This document shows, one piece after another, positions 51,001 to 63,000 of a DNA stretch of 64,000 nt. Both the position numbers and the translations under genes were made by a program. Origin of the DNA: Spisula solida (taxonomy: Eukaryota; Mollusca; Bivalvia; Venerida; Mactridae); contig OX365947.1 of the NCBI GenBank assembly GCA_947247005.1, forward strand, positions 34,242,760-34,306,759. Direction: 5' to 3'. The notes beneath the pieces were generated by a model that saw only the letters and a program-made list of their open reading frames with translations, did no database searches and was not told where the DNA came from. Within the stretch, counting starts at the first letter, position 1. Every line of letters begins with the position of its first letter.

Positions 51001-54000
51001 GTCACAATTTTGGTCTAATCTTTATGAAACTTGGTTACAATGAACATCTCAACAAAATCTAGGTCAAGTTTGATATCGGGTCATCCTGGGTCAAAAACTA
51101 GGTCACAAGGTCAAATCATAGAAAAACCTTGTGTAGTCACTAGAGGTCACAATTTTGACCTAATCTTTATGAAACTTGGTCACAATGATCATCTCAACAA
51201 AATCTAGGTCAAGTTCGATATTGGGTCATCCGGGGTCAAAAACTAGGTCACAAGGTCAAATCATAGAAAAACCTTATGTAGTCACTAGAGGTCACAATTT
51301 TGACTTAATCTTTATGAAACTTGGTCACTATGATCATGTCAACAAAATCTAGGTCAAGTTCGATATGGGGTCATCCGGGGTCAAAAACTAGGTCACAAGG
51401 TCAAATCATAGAAAAACCTTGTGTAGTCACTAGAGGTCACAATTTTGGCCTAATCTTTATGAAACTTGGTCACAATGATCATCTCAACATAATCTAGGTC
51501 AAGTTCGATATTGGTTCACCCGGGGTCAAAAACTAGGTCACAAGGTCAAATAATAGAAAAACCTTGTGTAGTCACTAGAGGTCACACTTTTGGCCTAATC
51601 TTTATGAAACTTTGTCACAATGATCATCTCAACAAAATCTAGGTCAAGTCTGATATTGGGTCATCCGGGGTCAAAAACTCGGTCACAAGGTCAAATAATA
51701 GAAAAACTTGTGTATTCACTAGAGGTCACATTTTCGGCGTTATCTTCATGAAAGTTGGTCACAATAATCATCTTAACTAAATCTAGGTCAAGTTCGATAT
51801 TGGGTCATCCGGGGTCAAAAACTAGGTCACAAGGTCAAATCACTTTAATAAGTCATTGGGTCTAAATGTGATGTAAATTTTAAAGCATAAGACAATATGA
51901 AAACCTTGTACATGCAATAGAGGCTACCATTAGGGGTGCGTGAACGACTAGGACAGGTGAGCGACCTATGGCCCTTTGGGCCCTCTTGTTCTATTTTCTA
52001 CTGATAATACTCAAGTCATATGTAGCAACGACTTTTACAAGTTTGAAAATCCATTGTTTTGACTTTTAAACAGCCATACCACAAAAGGGGGGAAATATGC
52101 ATTCTTTTTGGGGAAAATAGAGGTTATTTTGCAAGGGGAAAGTGCCTATATTCGGCCCTAAAAATTGCCCAAAAAATCAATGCAATGTTAGCCTACAATA
52201 TAATATATAGGCCAAGTTGGATGCTGAGTCAACAGGGTTTATGAACTATGTCACCTGGCCTAATGAAAGAAAAACCTTGATAACAATCAGGCTTAAATCA
52301 TCTTGTTGAACTTTACTTGGCAGGTTACTCGAGTCATCTAATCCCTGACATTTGTCAGATATCAGGTTTCAGTCTGTTTTTTCTGTCACCTTTTCTGTCA
52401 CATAATTATGCCAATTAGTTTACCTTATCGGTTTCCTGGAATTACTGACAAGTATTAACCAGCTCTTCTGGGTCTTCATTTACAGAGAAAATAACAATAG
52501 CCAAGAACATGACCTGTTTAACCATTGGAATTGACATTCTGAGAATCTGACAAAGCAGATATAACTACATGTTATTGGTTGTCTAACGTGTGTCGGGTGG
52601 TAACAAATGAATTCATCCGATTATGTAATCATGTCCAAAAGCTTCAATGCTTTTACAGTCTGTGAATTTTAGATTTTTAGCTCACCTGTCACAAAGTGAC
52701 AGAGTGAGCTTTTGTGATCACTCTTCGTCCGTCGTCCGTCCGTCGTCCATCCACAATTTGTGTAGACACTGTAGGTCACAGTTTTGGCCTAATCTTTATG
52801 AAACTTGGTCACAATGATTATCTCAACAAAATCTAGGTCAAGTTCAATATTGGGTCATCTGGGGTCAAAAACTAGGTCACTAGGTCAAATCATAGAAAAA
52901 CCTTGTGTAGTCAGTAGAGGTCATAATTTCGACCTAGTCCTTTTGAAACTTGGTCACAATGAGCATCTCAACAAAATCTAGGTCAAGTTCGATATTGGGT
53001 CAACTGGGGTCAAAAAACTAGGTCACAAGGTCAAATCATAGGAAAACCTTGTGTAGTCACTAGAGGTCACAATTTTGGTTTAATCTTTATGAAACTTGGT
53101 CAAAATGATCATGTTAACAAAATCTAAGTCAAGTTCGATATTGGGTCATCTGGGGTTAAAAACTAGGTCATAAGGTCAAATCATAGAAAAACCTTGTGTA
53201 GTCACTAGAGGTCGCAATTTTGGTCTTATCTTCATGAGGCCTAACCTTTATGAAACTTGGTCAAAATGATCATCTCAACAAAATCTAGATCAAATTCGAT
53301 ATTGGGTCATCCCGAGTCAAAAACTAGGTCACAAGGTCAAATCATAGACAAAACTCGGCTTAAACTTCAATATGCAATGTGATGTAAATTGCAACGTCGC
53401 TTTATAAGACAATATGAAAACCTTGTACATGCAATAGAAGCTACCATCAAGGGGTCTGTATGAACTACTAGGACAGGTGAGCGACCTATGGCCCTTTGGG
53501 CCCTCTTGTTAAACTACTTGCCCGAATCGGCAAACCTGAACAATTTTCCTTTATACTGTATGCATAATAACTGCAGAAGTTACTTGCCCAAATCAACACT
53601 TACTTGTCCCGGACAAGTGCTGATTTCACTTACTGTTTTACTTAATAACTGGTCAACTGAATAAGAATTCTCCATTTACATGTGTAAACAACTTAACATC
53701 TGTGGTAAGGTTACTTCACTCCAGTTGTATATAAATTATAGCTGGCTTAGAAGTATAAGGTCTTAAGTGCTACGCATGACCTTATAACACCCATAAACAT
53801 TAGGAATCTGCATCACAAGGCACTTCTTATAAACCAATTCGTATGAAAATCAGAAAAGGTCATGTTGACCAAACTGAAGTATAAAGTTCTTATTCTTCTA
53901 AGCTATGGCTATACAAATGATATAAAATGAGGGAGTTTGTATGTATTTTCTTGAAAAAGTTTGGATATTATATATATTATGTATAAATTAATTTTAATAA

Positions 54001-57000
54001 TAATATTGTGAATGTACCATTTGACAGGTATTAGAAACAGATTTAAAGAACAAAGTTGGTATGTTTGATATGGAAAGGAAGGATTTAGAGTCTAGGACTG
54101 AGGTTTACAAGGAGGAAATCAGGAAACTTCAGGACCATCTTGCTGGAAAGGAAAGACTGGAAAAAGAGTAAGTTATATACTCATTAGTATCCACAGAGTC
54201 TCTTCAGAAAGAGCTAGGGTAGGATACCTGGATTCCTTGTACTATGCAAACAACTGTATCTTTCCTTCACGGCCAGAGGTCATTTAGGCCATCTAAATTG
54301 GAATTCTGTTTAGCGTCCGCGGGCGGGTAGGTTTTGAGCCCATGAAAGAAAAAAACACATTTTTTTCAGTACATTTTTTGCTCGACAAAAAGTGAAATTA
54401 CTAAAAAAATCATCTTGATTTTCTTGCTTAGCTGATAACCTTAAGATTTATTTTGGATTTTAAGAAATGTCTCATTTTTCTGCTAATGTGCTTTGTGAAT
54501 ATTACCCCAGGGTTTGAATTTTACTTGATTGTTCGAGTGTGATTATTGTTAACGTGTGTTCTAGTCTAAAATTGGCAATTTTAAAATTAAACATTGAGAA
54601 CATTGTATAGGTCAAACCATTTGTAGTTCATAATCAGTTTGTTTTTTCTTCTGGGTATGTGTGTTTTTTCTGGAGGGTAGATACGTTTAGCGAAAAGGAG
54701 TTGACGCTAAACATAATTCCAATTTGGAATTGCCTTACTGATATAGCAGTGAAAAAACAAATGGCCATACATTTGCCAACTGTCTCTGTCCAGCGCACAC
54801 AAATCAACAATACTCGTTAGTACAATACTCATTAGTTTTATGTTAATTGTGAAGCAAGTTCTACTGTGTAAATTAATCACTCTTGACACCTCATTCCTGA
54901 TGGTATCCATTATGAGAAGTCAGTTTGTTTGTTATGCTTAGTGAAAAGGAAAGAGCTTGTTTTAATTGTTTACTTCACCTTGCAATCACGTATAGTAATA
55001 TTGTCCAATGTCATCATACTCAATATTTTAATACATGTGTGTGTATTTCATTAGGACTGAGAAGTTAATGATATAACCTCGGGGGTGATATTCAATATTG
55101 ATCTTATTTAATAGGAGAATAAGGATAGCCAATCATATGGCCTGTTACTGCCCAAGAGTTTAATATGGTGTAATCTGATTGGTTGTCCTTATCCTCAAGT
55201 CAAGTAAGATCAATATTAAATACCACACCAGAACAACAAATTGTTAAGAAAAGATATACCTCTGCTATTGAATATTTCATTTTGATTCAAACATGTCTTA
55301 AACGTGCAATTATTTGTACAGCCAATGTTACCTTGCGAAAGTATATTGTTTACTGTGTACTGCTATGATGTCATAACTGGAATACCTGCATGATGTGATG
55401 TCACTGCCATCGATATAACCATCATTATACAATGCTGTACTAGATGTTGTTAGAATTATTTATATAGCCTGTTTGTTTAAATTGTGTTACTGTGCGGTGC
55501 ATCTATTATTTTAGATTAAGTCTGAAAGTAATGTGTTTGTATTATAATTTATCTAGATTGTATGGTAAATTGATGACACAAGAAAGACAGTTAAATGAAT
55601 TGTCCAAGTTGGCACTAGACCAGAGGTAGGTAGTATTACTGTATACATGAACATTAAATAGTTTGTATACATGTATATAATCAGTGGAGAAACTAGCCCG
55701 ATCGGGCAAGTCGATCCGGCAATAGAAACGCCCACTTTTGAAAAAGTAATCTGTGCATAAGGATATTTGACGACGCGATATCTAAACACATGTTTCATAT
55801 CACAAAGGGTATATCCAAAATCCGAACATTCAAATTTTCTTTGAATTGTCTATATTGCACTTTCCTATGTTAACATCTTCAGAACTTGTGAGTTTGCAAT
55901 TCTCGAACTTGGTACAAGTAGGGTAGGTCATGGACCTGCAGATTGCAAGGTCTGGAGGTCACAGTGAACATAAATGACTATTTCACTGTCTAATGTTTTA
56001 ATGGATGTACAACATCAACATACATGTTTAATTAACACCCCTATTTAAATCAAATCATTTATGATTTTTCTTAAGCCTAGGTCCCACTGAGCATTTTTTG
56101 CCTCGGCGATGTACTCCCATTTGAAATTAATGAGCTATTAGGACATTGGGAACAGGTTGCTCGTGGTCTAGGGGAAGCTTTAGGGAAGTCATGAGACAGT
56201 TTGTGGTATCGTAAGGAATTGTGATGAATCGGGTGGTAACGGAAGAAATCGGGAGAACATCGCCGATGTGGAATTCCTCAGTGGGACCTAGGCTTTGAGA
56301 ATATAGGCTTGATTTAAAAGATGATTCTATGAGATGTAAGTGAGTGTTTAGATGTTGTCACTTTTATTGTACAGAGAGAAGGATGTATCCGAAGTGAAGA
56401 GACAGATGGATAGTGCTGACACATTACGCAATCTACATGATAAACAGTTACAGCGTGCAATAAATGCTGAAACAGAAATTTTACGATTTAGATTGAAGAA
56501 TGCAACTTCTATTCTCGAACGTTCTAAGAAGGAAGCTAACTTTCATAAGCAAGGAATGATTGGTTACAAACAGAAGTAAGAAATTTAAAACCTTTAGATG
56601 ACCAATTTATATTTAAGTCCCCCACATTTAGTGGAGGAGATTTGTAAGGTATTATTACACTTTGTCTTTAATTTATATCATTATTGTCTTTGTATCAAAC
56701 AATTAATTGTTCACATGTTCCAAAAATATCAACAAAAGCTAGTTCATCAGAATAAAGATAAAATAACGATTTGAGTTAAAAAATATTTAATTTTAGTGAA
56801 TTTTACATCATAATGACCTTTTGGTCGGCCAGTTTATTTTTTTATATTTATTTTTATCACAGACTTGAAGATGAAAAGAAACAAGTTCCCCAGCCTGTGT
56901 TACAAGCCCTTGATTTCTGGAATTCTGTCTCTAATAAATCAGAGGAAAATATCAGGAAAATTAAGGTAATTCATTTGAACAATTTCTAAATCAGGATTGT

Positions 57001-60000
57001 AAGTTATGGCGTAGTCACACTACACAACATGAAGTAACAACATATGCTGTATGTATGAAAGTTTGTCCTGAATGCTTAACTTATGTTGGCATTCACTAGT
57101 AAATTACCTTAAACAACAATCTGATGCCTGGTTCAAATGTATACTCTGTGAATTGGATAAATAACGTATGTTTAACATACAGGAAACTGATTTCTAATTT
57201 GTTCTAAGCATGCACAACTTACCTTAGATGTGTGACCACATGTGTCCAGCGTATATTAAGCATTCAATAAATCTGTTATTTCCACTGTTTTAGAAGCGTG
57301 TTGGTTCCATTACAATGCAGAAAAAATAAACCTTACATCATGCATTGCATCATTTTGACGCAATAATTATCACCTTGTGACAATCTTAATTTCTTTGTAA
57401 TTTTGCCTATTAAGCCAATTACTGTACTATTTTACAAGAAATTTGTTGATGGTGAAAGATGATATTTTATATCACTCATGATCACAGAAAATGAAATTTT
57501 CATTCGCCACTCATGAAAATATTGATCACGCTGTGAAATAAAATCCAATCTTACACCAAAATCAACATACCAGTAATTATATCCTCTATGTAGAAGATGA
57601 GTTGTGTATATATTTGTTATTATTCGTCGTTATTATAAAGTTGTTACGATGATTATTTTTATTATTATTACATATTTGCAGGAAGATTATGAGAGACAGA
57701 TGGAGAAGATTAAGATCGGTACATTATTGACAGAGTTAGAACCTATAACGGTACCCAGTCCTCCAGCTGTACCTGATACTGTATGTATTATCTAACTTGT
57801 AATTAGTTCTATACTTTAACCTGTCTTTAACAGCCGTTAAGTTCATTTTTTCATTTGGTTAATATGTGTTGGGTATTGTGCTATGTAATTGTGGTATGCA
57901 ATGTTTTATGATATCTGTGCTTGGCTGGTTGAGTGCTGCCTTCCTTGTCCGATTTTCTATTATCTCTTTTATCATCCAATTAAGATGTATATCAAACCGG
58001 TTTATTACTCATTGCATAAATAAGCTATTTTAAGAAAAGTGTATGAGGAACTCACCAAATGTTTATTATACCCCCGCACAACGAGTTGTAAGGGGGGTAT
58101 ACTGCATTCAGCTTGTCCGTCTGTCTGTCTGTCCGAAGAAGCATTCTTGTGGACGCAACTCCTCCTACAGTTTTGGTAGGATTTCGCTCAAACTTTCACA
58201 GATGAACAACCCCAACATATAGATGTGCATGAAGAAAGGAATTTGCACAGTGATGAATTTTGGCAGAATTATGGTCCTTTGTTGGCGGGGGTATATTAGT
58301 CTGCCGAATGGCGACAGCTCTAGTTCTTTCTGTATAATGAATAGTATTGATGACAATTCATATACGGCCACTTGAGGTTTTGGGTTTGATCCCAGGCCAC
58401 GAAATATTAATCTTAAAAAGGGGACTATACCTGTACCTATATTTAAATGGTACTCAGATAGTTCAATAGTTTGGTGTAAGTTTTATGGTAGTGTCAGGAA
58501 TGATCAGCCCAGTGTAGGGATAATGTGAGTGCCTTGGTAATCCCTGTATGGCTAAATTACTATTGTTGAACAACAGACATGTATGCTATAAATTTACATT
58601 TTCAGCTTCGTAATATGCCATTTATGCAGCCTATGATGCACAGAATGCCAATGCAAAATAGACCGCCCTTTAATCCTTCAGGTATTGTTATATTGCTTTC
58701 TTTTATCTGGTTTAATCTACTATATTGAAAAATGGAGATGTTAACATTTCCATCAACTGTAAAACCTCAAGAGCCACACCCTTATGATAACACAAATATT
58801 GGTTGTTGTACAAAGGTTGTTGCTCTAGAGAGGTAAAATTGACAGTAAATTTATATTACTAATGATAAAGTTACTAAAGAGAGGTTGTTATTCAAGTGAC
58901 GGCTGCTCTGGAGAGGTCACACTGTACTTGTGATAAAACACTATATAATACAGACTTTCCAAAACAAGTAACATCCTAATTCCACCATATTGCTTACTGT
59001 TTAATGGTACCCATACTGATGAGGTCATTGGTTTTTGAAAAAGTTTGCTGTAACTTGAACAATTCACCAGTTGCAGTTGCATAATTCAATGTATTCACTT
59101 GATAAAGCTCAACGAAACAACCAAATGATAGTTCAGCAGAGCAGTATGTAGGGTGGCGACTAGTTGTTGTATTTATAGCATATTGTACACCATGCCTGTA
59201 TAAATGTTAACATTATTGGGATAAAACATTGATTGATTGATTGATTGATTGATTTGATTTGATTGCAGGTCCACCTCCTGTGATGTCATCAATGGGTAGT
59301 AACATGCCACAGAGTTTGTCTAAGATAGCTGACAGCGCTCAACGTCAGTCCCCTGTTGCACCACCTGGTCCTGCTGGGGCGGTTACCCAGTCTATGTATA
59401 ATCAGACAAACTACCCAGTAATGCCACCAGCACAGCAAGCATATGGTACTATGACAGCTCCACCCAGACCTAGAGCCCCTCTCACTGTACCTAGCAGAGC
59501 TCCATTGCGACCTTTAGGTGTTGGAGGGGTCCAGATGTCCAGTAATGAGAAACTACTTCTACAGCTGAAAATCAAATTTCCAGATAAATCCAGGTTTGTG
59601 TTTCTTGTTTCATTGATTCTATGTCCCTGCAGAATATTAGTGTAAATATGAACTATGTCCCTGCAGAATATTAGTGGAAATATGAACTATGTCCCTGCAG
59701 AATATTAGTGTAAATATGAACTATGTCCCTGCAGAATATTTGTGTAAAATGTGAACTATGTCCCTGCAGAATATTAGTGTAAATATGAACTATGTCCCTG
59801 CAGAATATTAGTGTAAATATGAACTATGTCACTGTTTATTAGTGTAAAGTATAAACTATGTCACTGTATATTAGTGTAAAGTATGAACTATGTCACTGTA
59901 TATTAGTGTAAAGTATGAACTATGTCACTGCATATTAGTGTAAAGTATTAACTATGTCACTGCATAATATTAGTGTAAAATATGAACTTAACCACGTGAT

Positions 60001-63000
60001 TTTGTGCAACATGGAATTAAGTCATAAGATGTTTCTAAAAAAAGACGGATAAATAGACAGACAAACTAGAATCTGTCAAACAAGGCCATTTATAAAATCT
60101 TTATTAGTTGTAAAGTCAGGACCCAGAATATACATAGTTGAAAAGTTGGAAAAACAGGCATATGAGGTTTTGACAATGCAATGACAAATTGAATATGTCT
60201 TTAAAGTTGAGTCAATTTGGCTTATGATAGACTCACTTTTACTTCCTTTCTTAGCACAGAACAGGTTGGAGACACTGTAAGCAGTCTGTAAGTAGTTTGC
60301 AGCGCACCAACTGACCATCTCAGATCAAAATCAACCTTTTGAGATTCCAACCTTTCACCTTTCACTTTCATGTTAGTTATCTTAACCACCAGGGTTGGTA
60401 TTCACAATGCATCTTAAGGGAAAACTTAAATATTTTGACTTATGTTAACAAATTGAGCTGCACATACTGGTATTTCTCAAGAAACTAAGAATAACCCATG
60501 TTTTCTTTGTGATTATTGAAGCTCTTTAGATAATTCTTTAGATAAACAATCTAAAAATTTGATAATCTTGATTTTCCTGTTTAGCTGATACATTTTAAGG
60601 AAATTTTAAGATTTTAAGTAAATTTTAAGTTTACTATTATTATGCTTTGTGAATACCACCCCTTGCCACTAGAACTTTATTGAGATAGTTGATATAATAG
60701 TACATGTTTGTTTTTCTGTTACCAGAGAGGAAGTTGTAGCGTTAATTACAAAGTTACGTACAAGCAATGGTGGATCTCTATCTGGTCTCAGATTCGAACA
60801 AATTATACAGAAAATGAATGAGTTAATCAATGCTGAACACCAGGGAAATAAACACGACTCTAGTGTGAGTATAATGGTATTGTTTATATAACAGTTTGAA
60901 CATATAAAGTCAATTCTTGTTGTTTAAAAAAGGCAGAGCAAGCTCTTTATGAACCAGTAAGAATTTACTTAATATGTTCTAACTCACTTAGAATTTAACC
61001 AGCTGCATTTTGATTGGCCGAGAGTATATGGCGCCAAGGCATTATGTCTCATCTTTTATATGCATTTTCTTAATGACTACTAGCAGCATTTAACCACCGG
61101 TAGTACACATCAGAGTTTTCATTGGCTCAAACTGTAGGTTATACTCTTAAGTATATGAACAGGGGCCGGGATTACAACGAATACTTACACCCAGCACTCA
61201 GCACTCAAATATTGAAAATGTAATATAAGGATCTATTATTTGTCCTAGATTGCAAGTTAGATGAGTAAAATGTATAAGATAGTTAATAAGTGTTGAAAAT
61301 AACATTTGATACATTTTCTTTGCAATTTTGAACTATTTATACGGTATATATCGAATTATTGAATCTGAGTTCCACACTCAACACTCAGACTGATGAATTA
61401 CAATTATAGCTTACAAATACATTAAATGAAACTAGGAAGTAAGCCAAAAACAATAATTAGTACCAATTTAACATTATTACAACGTCTTGCTCTAAAAAAA
61501 ATGCCACAACGAAACTCAAACAGTGAATTTAATATTTGAGTGTTGAGTGTAAGTATTCGTTGTAATCCCGGCCCCTGGGTGACTAGTAACTTGATCAGGT
61601 GATTTTACTAAGGAAGGCATACCGGTATTTATTTGATGCTTTCCATTAGTTTATCACAGATTTACAGTTGATAGCTTCTGATCAAACTCTAGAGTGAAAC
61701 TATCATAATGATAATTTTTGTCTTTTTCAAAGCCCTGTAATGCGCCTAAAATAATTGATACTGATGGGACATTTATAGGGTAAAAAATTGCGTAACTATC
61801 ATAATCTCATATTAAATATTAGAATATTATGTTACAGGCTGTCTTGAGTGGATTACACAACGGTCCCCCACCAGGGATCAACAGTAGCTGGGCATTTGCT
61901 GTAGCGGACAAATCTAGGGGTTCAAGTTCTGAACTCTTCAAGGAGGAGGAAGAGGACCCTTGTGTTATATGTCATGAAGAAATGGAGGATAATTCTGTAG
62001 TCCGACTGGAATGTGGTCATATCTTCCATGATCAGGTAGAAATCTCCCTCTATACAGTGCTCTCTAAATAATGTTACCATTTTTCTAAATTAATTCCTGA
62101 TGAAGACTTATCATTAAAGTTGAAACGTTGAAAACAGCTTGTCTTGTTTCATCTTATTTATGTATACAACTCTAAACATATACTCTCTTATCTTGTTTAA
62201 TCAGTGACCTAGTCTAATAACAGTTGTCATCTAAATTAAATGAGGATGGGGCCAGTTTCTTTAAATTTTCTATACACGTCAAGTTATTTAGAGAAATGAA
62301 AATCAAACCAGATTGTTCAGAATTCTGCCCAATGTTAATATTGGCACGCAGGTCACATTTAGTACAGTCATATGCTTACACAAACATTAAGTACCATGGT
62401 ACTTCTGTGAGCGAGAGTTGAGACAGTCATACCTGCATAGATTCAACAATTTTTGATATATGATTTCACTGTGTTGTATGCGATCAAATCCAAAGCTTCC
62501 ATGTTTTCTGACATTTAAGAGGGGTTTTCATGATCTTCACAGTATATCAGGGTTCCCACGGTCAGGGAAAAACATTTTTTCTCAAGGTCACAGACAAGTC
62601 AGGGAAGTTTAGAATTTGTCAGGGAAATCTGGAAACTGCTAAAGTCAGGGAATTCTTCATTATAGCTGTCAATAAGTGTCATTTCCTATGAAGAAAATGC
62701 CAAAGATTAATAAAATCCTCGCTCGCCTTGCTCGCTCAGGATAAATTGTAATAACTTTATGTCAATCAACAGCCTTAGAACATCTACCTTAAGCTTTTGG
62801 TTCTATATAAAACAAACATAGCCTCCTTCTCTCTAACTTTATTGCTAACAAAAAGATGCTATGTTGCTCATTCACTGTAGAAAGTCGGGGAAACTGCTCT
62901 GTGGTAAGGGAAATATCAGGGAATTGTGTCTAAAAATAGTTTGTATTGTAGGAACGATGTATATTGTATTGTTGTTGTTTTCAATATAATGTAATACTAT

